DNA from: JAIQFL01 sp035295745
GTDB lineage: Bacteria > Acidobacteriota > Terriglobia > Bryobacterales > Bryobacteraceae
Assembly: GCA_035295745.1 (NCBI GenBank)
Contig: DATGIL010000043.1
Coordinates: 43,345-107,344, forward strand
DNA length: 64,000 nt
Reading direction: 5' to 3'
The translations under genes were made by a program, and so were the position numbers. Below are positions 25,649 through 34,644 of this stretch, piece after piece (position 1 is the first letter of the stretch; each line of letters opens with the position of its first letter). The notes under the pieces are model-generated. The model worked only from the letters and a program-made list of their open reading frames with translations, had not been told where the DNA came from and ran no database searches.

Positions 25649-28645
25649 ATGAAAATTGCGAATCCACGACGCCTGCTCTTATCAGCGTTCGTGTTTGTCA
25701 TAATTCTGTTTCCGCTGGCGGGACAGTCTCCGAACACGGGCTCACTGACGGTGCTCGTGGCGGACCAGTCCGATGCCATCGTTAGGGACGCCGAGGTCTC
25801 AGTCGTGAACAGCGGGACTGGCGCGGTGCGAGAAGCAGCTACGGGGAGCGACGGAAGCGTTACCATACCGGCACTTCCGCTGATCGGAAGCTACACGGTG
25901 CGGGTGTCGAAGACCGGTTTCGGCGACGAACAGATTAAGGACATTGTGCTGCGCTCCGGCGAGACGGCGACGGTAAAGGTGAAGCTCCTGGTGGGCTCGT
26001 CGACTGCGGATGTGACCGTATATGGAACTACCGAAGGGGTTCGTGCGGACCCCGAGATCGGATTAAGTTTTGAAAGCAAGCAGATCGACGAAACTCCTGT
26101 TCTCGGCCGCAAGCTGTCTTCGATTTCTTTGCTTAACTCCGCTTTTCGGCAGGCTAAAGGCACCGGTGATCTTTTCGTCAACCAGACGTATGTCGCCACA
26201 GGCGCCGGATCCCGGCGCACCGCGACGACCATGGTGGACGGCGCGAACAACGACGAAGCATGGGGCAGGCAGATCGCGATGTCGACATTACCCATGAGCG
26301 CAGTCCAGGAAATGACGGTGCTCACAACGGCGTTCTCGTCCGAGTACGGCTGGACCTCGGGACCGGCGCTGAACATTGTCACAAAGTCCGGCACCAACGC
26401 GTTTCATGGTGAGGGCATCTATCTGGGACGTCCCGGGGACATGCAGGCGAAATCGTTTTCTACCAAGAACTATTGCGCGCCCTCTGTACCCACTTGCACC
26501 GTCCCGTCGACGCTTACCTCGATCAGTCCGGTAGACGTGCCCGACACGCTGAACCAGATCTCGGGTTCCTTCGGAGGGCCGATTCTCAAGGACAAGACTT
26601 TCTTCTTCGTGGCGGACGACTACACGCGGCAGAACCGGACCGCGCTTCTTTCCAATACGCTTCCGGCTTTCGTCCTGCCTGCCAACGGAGACCTGTCATA
26701 TACCGGCGAATATCACCAGGAGCTGTTCGATGGGCGCGTCGATCATAGACTTACAGCGGCTCAGAACCTCGCAATCCGATTGAACGTGGATCGATTTTTC
26801 GACACCAATCCGCAGGATGCCGTGGGCGGCACCAGTGCTCCGAGTGTCGCCAGAGTATACGCGCGGCGCTCATGGACCGCCCAGATCAGCCACTCCGCCG
26901 TCCTTAGCTCCAGCCTGAGCAACGAGGCCCGCTTCACGTGGTTGAACGGCGATCCGGTGACGGAATGGGATGCCCAGACGCTCTCTACCACTTACACACG
27001 CACGGGGTCGGTGCCGTTTACGATCGGGCAGTCACGCGTGGCCAACCTATTCGGCCATCAGGGAGAGTTTTCCGACACGCTTTCCTGGGCGCGGAGCCGG
27101 CACTACGTCCGGTTCGGAGTGAGTGCCATGCATCACACCTCCGGAGGCACCGGCAGCGAACCCGGAACAGCCGCCCTCGGCACATTTACATTCAAGAGCA
27201 CGACCACGGCCCCGTTGGACCAGTTGACCCTCAACGACGTGCAACAGTACACACAGCCTATCAGTTTCGGCGTGAGCAGCTATGTTCTAAAACAGTGGCT
27301 GTACTCTTTTTTTGTGCAGGACAGTGTGCGAGTCAGCCGCGACTTGACCCTCGATCTCGGAATGCGGTACGACCGGCAGACCTTGACCAACAGCACCAAA
27401 GACTTTGCGCCGCGGGTCGGCTTCGGGTGGCATCCCGGCGGCAGTTCGCGTCTTTCGATCCGGGGCGGATATGGCATGTACTACTCCCAGATTCAGTCCA
27501 ACCTGGTTGCCGGCTACCTGGTCAACGGCCTGGATGGGTTAGCTACTTACACGGCAACTCCGGGCCAACTCGGATTTCCGACCTGCCTGACGGGATCCTG
27601 CCTTCCCTTGTCATTCGACCCAAAGACCCTGCCTGCGTCTGAATTGCCGGCGCGGGATATCACGATCGGGCCAGGAATGCGGTCGTTCTATGAGGCGCAA
27701 TTCGCCAGGTATGGCCTGAATTTCGATCTGTTGCCGAACTATCCCGATAAGTTGGTGAACCCGCGCAGCCAGGTGGTATCGATCGGTGGAGAACGCGAGA
27801 TTGTAAAGGGATTCTTCGCGGGAGCCGATTACGTCCATCAGCATTGGACCGATCTGGATCGGACAGTGGATCTAAACGCGCCCGCGCCGTTCGATCGAAC
27901 GGCTGCCGGGCAGGTGAGGACCGTGGCGGCAGCGAATGCGACGCGGCCGATCCTTCCGGTCAACGGCGGGGTGCGCCAGGTCAACGTCCTGATGAACCTC
28001 GGCGTCGCCGATTACGATGGCCTCCAGACACAGTTCAGCTACCGGAGCAACCGGCACATGTATGCTGCCGTGAGCTACACGCTTTCGAAGGCGACCAACA
28101 CCACCGAGCCGGATGGGAATGGCATCGGCCCGAACGACAGCAATATCGCGAGACTCGGGGATGTCGAACGGGGCCCCAGTGTGCTGGACCAGCGTCACCG
28201 TGCCGTGATCACTTATTACTACAACCTGCCCCTGGGAATCACTCTCGGGACCGTAACTCAGATCGCGTCAGCGCGTCCGTTTAACGCGACGACCGGCGTC
28301 GACAATAACGGGGATGGCATTAATAACGACCGCCCCGTCATAAACGGCCAGGTTGTCGCTAAGTCGGCCTTTCGTGGCACGGGAACCTCTGATGTTGCCG
28401 TGTACCTCGAAGAGCGGATCAAGACTGGAGAACGTGCGGCTATCGTGCTCCGTATAGAGGGCTTCAACCTCTTCAATCACGGAAACTTCCTGGGTCGAGG
28501 ACAGACGACCTACGGCGATACCGGCACACCGAATCCAACTTTCGGTCAACTCGCGGCTGTGGGAACGGCGTCCAATGCGGTCCCGGCGTTTGCCAACGTC
28601 GACCCACCGCGCATGTTCCAATTGCAGGTCCGGTTCGTTTTCTAA
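25649..28645 (+). CDS. Oar-like TonB-dependent receptor
   Basis: The 998-residue outer-membrane receptor starts at the ATG at 25649 behind GAGG; an ATG five codons upstream is open. Signal peptide to about residue 28, carboxypeptidase-regulatory domain (about 30-115: DQSDAIVRDAEVSVVNSG, PLIGSYTVRVSKTGF), plug with TMVDGANNDEAWGRQIA and QEMTVLTTAFSSEYGWTSGP, then a beta-barrel ending PPRMFQLQVRFVF. The terminal Phe is the usual outer-membrane assembly signal. It is bounded by 25-bp direct repeats. Ligand is unknown. Confidence 0.92.
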   Translation: MKIANPRRLLLSAFVFVIILFPLAGQSPNTGSLTVLVADQSDAIVRDAEVSVVNSGTGAVREAATGSDGSVTIPALPLIGSYTVRVSKTGFGDEQIKDIVLRSGETATVKVKLLVGSSTADVTVYGTTEGVRADPEIGLSFESKQIDETPVLGRKLSSISLLNSAFRQAKGTGDLFVNQTYVATGAGSRRTATTMVDGANNDEAWGRQIAMSTLPMSAVQEMTVLTTAFSSEYGWTSGPALNIVTKSGTNAFHGEGIYLGRPGDMQAKSFSTKNYCAPSVPTCTVPSTLTSISPVDVPDTLNQISGSFGGPILKDKTFFFVADDYTRQNRTALLSNTLPAFVLPANGDLSYTGEYHQELFDGRVDHRLTAAQNLAIRLNVDRFFDTNPQDAVGGTSAPSVARVYARRSWTAQISHSAVLSSSLSNEARFTWLNGDPVTEWDAQTLSTTYTRTGSVPFTIGQSRVANLFGHQGEFSDTLSWARSRHYVRFGVSAMHHTSGGTGSEPGTAALGTFTFKSTTTAPLDQLTLNDVQQYTQPISFGVSSYVLKQWLYSFFVQDSVRVSRDLTLDLGMRYDRQTLTNSTKDFAPRVGFGWHPGGSSRLSIRGGYGMYYSQIQSNLVAGYLVNGLDGLATYTATPGQLGFPTCLTGSCLPLSFDPKTLPASELPARDITIGPGMRSFYEAQFARYGLNFDLLPNYPDKLVNPRSQVVSIGGEREIVKGFFAGADYVHQHWTDLDRTVDLNAPAPFDRTAAGQVRTVAAANATRPILPVNGGVRQVNVLMNLGVADYDGLQTQFSYRSNRHMYAAVSYTLSKATNTTEPDGNGIGPNDSNIARLGDVERGPSVLDQRHRAVITYYYNLPLGITLGTVTQIASARPFNATTGVDNNGDGINNDRPVINGQVVAKSAFRGTGTSDVAVYLEERIKTGERAAIVLRIEGFNLFNHGNFLGRGQTTYGDTGTPNPTFGQLAAVGTASNAVPAFANVDPPRMFQLQVRFVF

Positions 28646-28674
28646 AGGTGGCCGCTTAAGGGCGAATCACTTTT

Positions 28675-28699
28675 CCCCGTGTCACGGCTTGAGTTGGCA
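28675..28699. repeat. Right copy of the 25-bp direct repeat
   Basis: Matches 25447-25471 with one difference (CAC for CAT at position 10-12). It overlaps the kinase stop codon and final five codons. The 3.2 kb between the copies contains the receptor gene. Confidence 0.7.
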
Positions 28700-31402
28700 A
28701 GCGCGGGGATCGCTTTCGGCTCGATGGAGGCGCATGGCAGCGTACTCATTCTTAGCTGCGAGAGTACGCCAGACTTCGACCTCTTTCTGCCACCACTCGC
28801 GCGCCTCGGCACACGCGCCGCGGTTCACGCGGTCGGCCCGCAGCAGATGTACCAATTGCGCAGCGAGGTAAGCGTCCGCCATACTGCTTGCGGGAATAGG
28901 CAATACGGGACTTGCCATGGGCGCCGCCTCGTCAAATGCTCTTTGCGACGCCTCGCGATCGCCGGCAGCCAGTTCGGCGGCGCCGAGTACCGACAGAGCC
29001 AGCGAGACGTACCAGGTGTGCTGGCTGTCCGGCGTTCCACCCATTTGGCGCTGTTCGGCGACGAGGTCGCGAGCCAAAGCCACGGCCTCCCGTTTGTCCT
29101 GGGAGCCGAGCACTGGAACCAACGATTCCAGGTCCAGGGAGATCGCCATGGCATCTGTCGGCGTAAGGTGCCGGCCTTCGCGTAATTCTTTCCAAAGCTT
29201 TAATGAGCGGCGCACTTCTTCGACAGCCCCCGTCCGCTTGAGTTGATACAAAGCATCCGCGGCATGCCCGTAGACCCCTACGAGTTCGCTTCGCGCGCTG
29301 AAGTCGTTGGGATCTCTTGCCGCCCTGCGGTTGAGCAGTTCTTCGGCGGCCCGTGCGTATCGCAGCGATTCTTCGGGCTTTTCGAGGCTGGCCGATATGG
29401 GTGAGCCGTACAGCTCCATCTGGCTTAGCAAAATCGAAGTTTCAGTCAACTGGTAATCCAGGTTTTCCGGTTCGGCCGCCAGGGCTTTTCGGTTGTACGC
29501 CGCGGTGATCTCGAACTCGGTCGCCGCCTCTTTCAGACGTCCAGCCGTTAAAAGGCTCCGCGCCAGACGGATACGAGTAGTGGCCAGGAAATGTGCCTTG
29601 GCGTGTTCCGTCTGTCCCTGGACAGTGCGGGCCCATGCTTCGATATACTCAACCGCTTTGCGGCTGTAAGGCTCAGCCGTCTCGCCGCTCCCCACGATCA
29701 TTTGCACGTCTCCGGCCGAGCAGTAGAGGTTGGTCATCAAACCCAGTGCATGCGGATCGGATTCGAACGGGCGCGCCGCCGCAGTGGCACGATCCATCCA
29801 GCGAATGGCTTCTGGGCCTTTCTGCTGATTCGCCAGAATCAGTGCGCCCATTCGCAGGGCATCCACCTTCTGGCGCAGGTATTGCAGATTGCCCGCGTCC
29901 AGGGAGTCGTACAACGACACCGCGCGCTCTAAGCTCGCGATCGCCCCCTGGGAGTCGCCCAGATTGGGTTGATTGGGAGATGCCTGGGCGTCCGCGACGC
30001 GACGGTAGGCCTGCGCGAGCTCAGCTTTCAGAGCCGGGTCATTGCCGGAGCTATGCGACAGGTTGTCCAGGTATTGGAGCGCGGTCTTCACCACCATGGC
30101 GCGAGCCCGGGTGGTGCCTGGTATGAATCGGATTTCGTCGTGAAACTGGAACAGGAACGTATTTGCCAGTGCGCGGACCTGAGCGAAGCGCTGCTCTGCG
30201 CGTCGAGCCTGGATGGTGGATGCGGTAATGCCGCCGATCAGGCTTGCCGCTACTGCAACCCCCGCGCCCACGGCCAGTCGATTGCGCTTCACGAACTTCC
30301 AGGCGCGCTCGAATGCGGAGGCCGGACGCACCGTAAGCGGGCGCCCGCTGAGATAATGCTCGACCTCCGCGCTGAAGGCCTCTGCCGAAGCGTACCGGGC
30401 GGCGGGGTCCTTGTCCATCGCGTGGAGCACCAAGGTGTCCAAGTCTCCGCGCAATTCGCGCCGCAGATGCGAATCGGCAGTGGCCGCACTGGGCGCGGGC
30501 GGCTCCACTTCGCAGATCGCACGGTAGACTTCCGCGGTGGAATACGATTCGAGACGATGTGGGCGTACACCGCAGAGAAGCTCGTACAGAATCGCGCCCA
30601 GAGAATAGATGTCGCTGGAAATGCCCGCGGGTTCTCCCTTGACCTGCTCCGGCGAGGCGTAATCGGGCGTCAACATGACGGCACTCGTGACGGTCTGCGC
30701 AATCGCGCCGGAACCGTCCTCCATGAGGCGGGCGATTCCGAAGTCGAGCAGTTTGGGGTCGCCTCCTGGTGAGACCAGGATGTTGGCAGGCTTCAGGTCG
30801 CGATGTACGATCAGGTTTCGATGGGCGTACGACACCGCGGAGAGAATCTGCTGGAAGAGCCGGAGCTTGGCGGGGATCCCCAGAGATGCCGCGGCGGCCA
30901 ACAGCGGCTCACCTTCCACGAACTCCATGACCAGATACGGAAAATCGCCCTGATGGTCGCCTCCGTCGAGCAGCCGGGCAATGTTGGGGTGATCGAGGCG
31001 AGCGAGGATCTGGCGCTCCTGCTGGAAACGCCGCCTGGCGAAATCGGAATCGAAGCTGTGCTTGACCAGTTTGATGGCAACGCGCTTCTGGAAGGTATCC
31101 TCGCGGATGCCCTCATAAACAGCTCCCATCCCACCCTGTCCGACCAGACGAACCAGCCGGTAGGGACCGAGCCGTGTACCGGCAGGCATGGCCGCGGAAT
31201 GGAAATCGGCGCGGACCGCTGCGATCGCGGAACCAATACCTGTGAAGCACTCTCCTTCGCTGGCTAGAAGCGAGGTCACTTCGCCGTACAAACGGGAGTC
31301 GTCTCCGCAGGCCTTGCGAAGCCATGCATCACGCGCTTCGGGAGCCTGTGTCAAAGCTCCGTCGATGAGACCGGAGAGAATATGCCATCGGTCAGAGGTC
31401 AT
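28682..31402 (-). CDS. Membrane-anchored serine/threonine protein kinase with C-terminal TPR-like region
   Basis: The 906-residue protein is read from the ATG at 31402 (GAGAAG upstream; open 31 codons further). The kinase domain (about 80-355) has a glycine loop GQGGMGAVYEG, ATP lysine K111 in RVAIK, catalytic VHRDLKPANI (D202), DFG at D220 and YASPEQVKG. A transmembrane segment follows at about 376-394, then some 500 residues of helical repeats resembling TPRs (AYRRVADAQASPNQPNLGDS, ELAAGDREASQRAFDEA). All residues for activity are present. In Acidobacteria such kinases often sit beside ECF sigma factors; none is adjacent. The stop lies in a direct repeat. Confidence 0.93.
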   Translation of the reverse strand: MTSDRWHILSGLIDGALTQAPEARDAWLRKACGDDSRLYGEVTSLLASEGECFTGIGSAIAAVRADFHSAAMPAGTRLGPYRLVRLVGQGGMGAVYEGIREDTFQKRVAIKLVKHSFDSDFARRRFQQERQILARLDHPNIARLLDGGDHQGDFPYLVMEFVEGEPLLAAAASLGIPAKLRLFQQILSAVSYAHRNLIVHRDLKPANILVSPGGDPKLLDFGIARLMEDGSGAIAQTVTSAVMLTPDYASPEQVKGEPAGISSDIYSLGAILYELLCGVRPHRLESYSTAEVYRAICEVEPPAPSAATADSHLRRELRGDLDTLVLHAMDKDPAARYASAEAFSAEVEHYLSGRPLTVRPASAFERAWKFVKRNRLAVGAGVAVAASLIGGITASTIQARRAEQRFAQVRALANTFLFQFHDEIRFIPGTTRARAMVVKTALQYLDNLSHSSGNDPALKAELAQAYRRVADAQASPNQPNLGDSQGAIASLERAVSLYDSLDAGNLQYLRQKVDALRMGALILANQQKGPEAIRWMDRATAAARPFESDPHALGLMTNLYCSAGDVQMIVGSGETAEPYSRKAVEYIEAWARTVQGQTEHAKAHFLATTRIRLARSLLTAGRLKEAATEFEITAAYNRKALAAEPENLDYQLTETSILLSQMELYGSPISASLEKPEESLRYARAAEELLNRRAARDPNDFSARSELVGVYGHAADALYQLKRTGAVEEVRRSLKLWKELREGRHLTPTDAMAISLDLESLVPVLGSQDKREAVALARDLVAEQRQMGGTPDSQHTWYVSLALSVLGAAELAAGDREASQRAFDEAAPMASPVLPIPASSMADAYLAAQLVHLLRADRVNRGACAEAREWWQKEVEVWRTLAAKNEYAAMRLHRAESDPRACQLKP

Positions 31403-31647
31403 GGTCTTCTCACGGATGAACGCGATTCTGAGTACATTGCGGACCCTCGGGAGAATTACGATTATGTCATCGATGAACCACCGCAAGCACTCCAAGACGC
31501 GGCTTCTCGAGCGCGCCCTGACTGACTCACGGTGATTTGTTTGTTTTATCAGATTACCGCAAGCTTGCAGCGTTGCCAGATCGTGCCGAATGACATCGCC
31601 GGCCGCGGCAGGAAGACCGAATCCGGAATTGATCTCCGCGAGAAGGG

Positions 31648-33402
31648 CTACAGATCAATTTCCAGATCACCGATTGGCCGCGAACAGCAAATTAAGACAT
31701 TCCCCTCGGCCGCTGGTTCCAAAGGTGCGGGTTGATAGGCAACCTCACCTCCAATCAGCGCGGATTCACAAGTGTGGCAGACACCTGTGCGGCACGCCCA
31801 ACGAACCGGCACATCGCAGGCCTCAGCCAGTTCCAGCAGGCTTTGAAACGATGCATTCCATGGGACGGTCAGCGCGCTTCGCGTGAATGCGATCTGTGGA
31901 CCGGTCCCCGGCGCTCCAGCAGGAACATGGGCGGGAGGCCGGGCCGACGGCGCAATGCCCGGAGTCACCGCTTCCTCGGGCCCAAACACCTCGCTGTGAA
32001 TTCGCGTTGCGGAGACTCCGCGTCCTTTCAGCCCCTCCACGAAACTTCGCAGGAATGCCGGTGGTCCACAAAGATAGAAGTCAGCAATTGGAGGGATGCC
32101 GAGCCGATCGATCATCTGCGCGTTGAGATGCCCTGGAAAGTCATAATCCAGGCCAAGCCGATCGTCAGGCCCGGGCCTGCTGTAGGCAATCTGCGTCCGG
32201 GCGTTTGGCAGTGCGCTTAGAAGCCCACGAGATTCCTCCCCGAAAGAGTGCTCGTTCCGGTCGCGCGCTCCATGCAGCCACCAAACCTCGCGAGCAGATC
32301 CAATTCGTGAGAGCGCGTGAAGCATCGCGAGCACGGGTGTCGCCCCAATGCCGGCGCTGATCAGGACGACAGGCCCATCGCCGGCCTTCAGAGTGAACGC
32401 GCCCCTCGGCGCACTGACTTCCAGAACATCGCCGGCCTTCACATGATCGTGCAGGAACGAACTGGCAGCTCCATTCACCTCACGCTTGATGCTGACCCGA
32501 TAAGAGCTCGAATCAGCCGCTCCGGAAATCGAGTAGTTTCGTACCAGCGGCGGAAGGTCGGGGCGAATGTGCAGACGCAGGACCAGAAATTGTCCGGGCA
32601 ACGCTGCGGGCACAGGCGAGCGGTCCAGTTGTTCGAGATACAAAGAGATAACGCTCGCGCTTTCCCTTGCCACCTTTGCGACACGTAAGGAACGAAATCC
32701 GCGCCAGGCGGGCGGCGATCCTGCGGAAGTGGCCAGACTGGCATTTCCCGGCGCCGCGGAATCCCGATCCAGCATCTCGTGAAAGGAACTCTTCCACCCC
32801 GGACTGAGCGCCGGGATGCGCAACGAACGTTCCAATTGCTCGCGTGGGTGGCCCGGCAAGTACAGCAGTGCGTCGATCCCGGCGACAGTGAGACGTTCTG
32901 GTCCGTCCGCAATCTTCGTGATCTCATCGCCCGCGCCGACCTCGCCTTCCTGAATCACTCGCAGATAGAAGCCGGGCCGGTGATGAGACACCAGCAGAGC
33001 AGCCATTTCCGGCTCTTCCATGCGAATGCCCACGCGGTAGCACGTCGTGCGTGGTTGAGTCACCTCAAAGAGCGCCCCGCCGATCTGGTAGCGGTCGCCG
33101 ATGCACACTTGATCGTCGGGCAATCCGTCGACCGTGAAGTTTTCGCCGAACTGCCCAACTGCCAGAGTCTGGCGGCCGAGGTACTTCTCCCAATAGCGAT
33201 AGGAGTCCGTCTGGTACACCATGACCGCGCGCTGCTCTCCCCCGTGGCCCGCAAGATCTCCCTGTCCGTCGCCCTCGATGTTGCCTCGCCGAGCCATCAC
33301 GCGTCCGTTCACTGGCTGTTTCCAAATGCCGGTATGGACAGTCTCACCCCTCCATTTGATGTCTCGAGGAAGTCCCACGTTGACCGACACAAGACGTCCC
33401 AT
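31648..33402 (-). CDS. MOSC domain / flavin reductase / 2Fe-2S ferredoxin fusion
   Basis: The 584-residue protein has three parts. Residues 1-215 are a YiiM-like MOSC domain (HGGEQRAVMVYQTDSYRYWE; C121 in PRTTCYRVGIR). Residues 235-475 form a ferredoxin-NADP reductase-like module with RNYSISG (288), GIGATPVLAMLHAL (351) and YLCGPPAF (445). Residues 500-584 are a plant-type 2Fe-2S ferredoxin with C537, C542, C545 and C572/C573. MOSC domains bind the molybdenum cofactor or act on N-hydroxylated compounds together with reductases. The fusion would put the electron chain NAD(P)H to flavin to 2Fe-2S to Mo in one chain, probably detoxifying N-hydroxylated bases. Confidence 0.9.
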   Translation of the reverse strand: MGRLVSVNVGLPRDIKWRGETVHTGIWKQPVNGRVMARRGNIEGDGQGDLAGHGGEQRAVMVYQTDSYRYWEKYLGRQTLAVGQFGENFTVDGLPDDQVCIGDRYQIGGALFEVTQPRTTCYRVGIRMEEPEMAALLVSHHRPGFYLRVIQEGEVGAGDEITKIADGPERLTVAGIDALLYLPGHPREQLERSLRIPALSPGWKSSFHEMLDRDSAAPGNASLATSAGSPPAWRGFRSLRVAKVARESASVISLYLEQLDRSPVPAALPGQFLVLRLHIRPDLPPLVRNYSISGAADSSSYRVSIKREVNGAASSFLHDHVKAGDVLEVSAPRGAFTLKAGDGPVVLISAGIGATPVLAMLHALSRIGSAREVWWLHGARDRNEHSFGEESRGLLSALPNARTQIAYSRPGPDDRLGLDYDFPGHLNAQMIDRLGIPPIADFYLCGPPAFLRSFVEGLKGRGVSATRIHSEVFGPEEAVTPGIAPSARPPAHVPAGAPGTGPQIAFTRSALTVPWNASFQSLLELAEACDVPVRWACRTGVCHTCESALIGGEVAYQPAPLEPAAEGNVLICCSRPIGDLEIDL

Positions 33403-33602
33403 CGAATGCTCCTTTACCTCGCTGTCTGTAGTTTATCCAGCACCACATCCCTGAGTTTACAAAGTAGATTTCGACGGCTTCCGGCGCTTTGTTGTCAGGA
33501 GCCGAAATTCAGGAATGCGAAGTCGTCCACCAGTCCCCCGGGCCACGACCACTGGACTGAAATTATTCGGGAGCGACAGAGACGCCACGATACATCGGAT
33601 GC

Positions 33603-33630
33603 AGGATGGTTCCAACGAAGGAACCATCCT
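33603..33630. terminator. Strong hairpin after the peroxiredoxin gene
   Basis: AGGATGGTTCC (33603-33613) and GGAACCATCCT (33620-33630) form a perfect 11-bp stem with a 6-nt loop, 12 nt downstream of the peroxiredoxin stop codon. There is no U-tract on the minus strand, so if it terminates transcription it does so without a classical intrinsic signal, or it protects the 3' end of the mRNA. Confidence 0.55.
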
Positions 33631-33642
33631 TGCCGACGGACG

Positions 33643-34185
33643 TTACACGACTGGCGTAAGTACCGATTCGCCTGGGTGCCAGTTGCATGGGCACAGGGCG
33701 CCGGTCTGCATCGCGTCCAAGACCCGAAGCACTTCTTCCGGATTGCGGCCGACCGACAGGTCGTTCACCGAAACGAACCGGATGCTGTTGTGCGGATCGA
33801 CGACAAAAGTAGCGCGCTGCGCGACTCCCTCCTGCGGATCGAGGATCCCCAGGGCTGTACACAAATCCCGCTTGATGTCTGCCAGCATCGGAAAAGGAAG
33901 ATTCCGCAGGTCGGGATGGTTCTGCCGCCAAGCCAGGTGGACAAATTCCGAATCGGTGCTGCCGCCGAGAATCTGGGTCTCCCGCTTCTGGAATTCGGGC
34001 TCGAGGGTTCCGAAGGCCGAAATCTCTGTGGGGCACACGAAGGTGAAATCTTTCGGCCAAAAGAAATAGACCTTCCACTTGCCGTGATAGTCCCGGTCGG
34101 TGATGGTCTGGAAAGCTTTTCCCTTTTCGGTACTCACTGTGGCCTGCAGAGAAAACCCGGGGAACTTGTGTCCGACTCCTAACAT
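33643..34185 (-). CDS. AhpC-type peroxiredoxin
   Basis: The 180-residue thiol peroxidase has its peroxidatic cysteine C51 in FTFVCPTEISAFG and a C-terminal CPCNWHPGE with two further cysteines, as in AhpC-type two-cysteine enzymes. It reduces hydrogen peroxide, organic peroxides or peroxynitrite. The ATG at 34185 follows CGGAG; a GTG three codons upstream is open. It lies 13 nt after the pterin dehydratase stop and both are probably on one mRNA. No AhpF/AhpD partner is adjacent, so reduction by thioredoxin is plausible. Confidence 0.92.
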   Translation of the reverse strand: MLGVGHKFPGFSLQATVSTEKGKAFQTITDRDYHGKWKVYFFWPKDFTFVCPTEISAFGTLEPEFQKRETQILGGSTDSEFVHLAWRQNHPDLRNLPFPMLADIKRDLCTALGILDPQEGVAQRATFVVDPHNSIRFVSVNDLSVGRNPEEVLRVLDAMQTGALCPCNWHPGESVLTPVV

Positions 34186-34198
34186 ATGGCGCACTCCG

Positions 34199-34528
34199 TC
34201 ACTTTTGCATCAATCCGTCGATCTTAGCTGCAAGGATGAAGTCGCTTTCCGTAAGACCATCGATCTTATGAGTCCAGGTCGTCACCTCGACTTTTCCCCA
34301 TGACAGGTGGAGGTCGGGATGATGTCCTTCCTGTTCCGCAATGGCGCCGGCACGATTGACAAAGTCGAGCGCTGTGACGAAATCCGGGAAAGTGAATGTT
34401 TTGGCCAGATGGTGTTCCGCCACCACCTGCCAGCCGGAGACCTGCGATTTCATCGCTTCCAACTGTTCACCCTTGAGAGGCGGCACGCCTCCCCGGCAGG
34501 GTACACAGTGCTTATCGGCCAAATTCAT
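34199..34528 (-). CDS. 4a-hydroxytetrahydrobiopterin dehydratase
   Basis: The 109-residue enzyme regenerates dihydrobiopterin from the carbinolamine made by aromatic amino acid hydroxylases. The active-site block EGHHPDLHLSWGKVEVTTWT, followed by KIDGLTESDFILAAKID, is typical of pterin-4a-carbinolamine dehydratases, and the N-terminus has the common CVPCRGGVPPL. The ATG at 34528 is chosen because GGAGAG lies at good spacing; five codons upstream another start is open. It is co-directional with the peroxiredoxin. No phenylalanine hydroxylase gene is adjacent. Confidence 0.93.
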   Translation of the reverse strand: MNLADKHCVPCRGGVPPLKGEQLEAMKSQVSGWQVVAEHHLAKTFTFPDFVTALDFVNRAGAIAEQEGHHPDLHLSWGKVEVTTWTHKIDGLTESDFILAAKIDGLMQK

Positions 34529-34597
34529 GATCTCTCTCCTCATGCGATTTGAAATCTCTGTCTATTTGAGGATACAGGGCTCGCTTCACCCGCGCGA

Positions 34598-34618
34598 GGC
34601 CAGGGGCCAGGGGCCAGG
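34598..34618. repeat. Short tandem repeat of a GGCCAGG-type heptamer
   Basis: Three consecutive copies of the heptamer GGCCAGG (with GGGGCCA phase) lie between the pterin dehydratase and GH172 genes. This is a simple slippage-type repeat, with no sign that it is functional. Confidence 0.6.
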
Positions 34619-34644
34619 GTTCTCCTTACGCGGCAGCTGCAGAT

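Noticed and set aside
25453..25866. Minus-strand frame ending CQLKP as a gene
   Set aside because: Most of it is antisense to the receptor gene and only the last residues match the kinase C-terminus, so it is explained by the 25-bp direct repeat.
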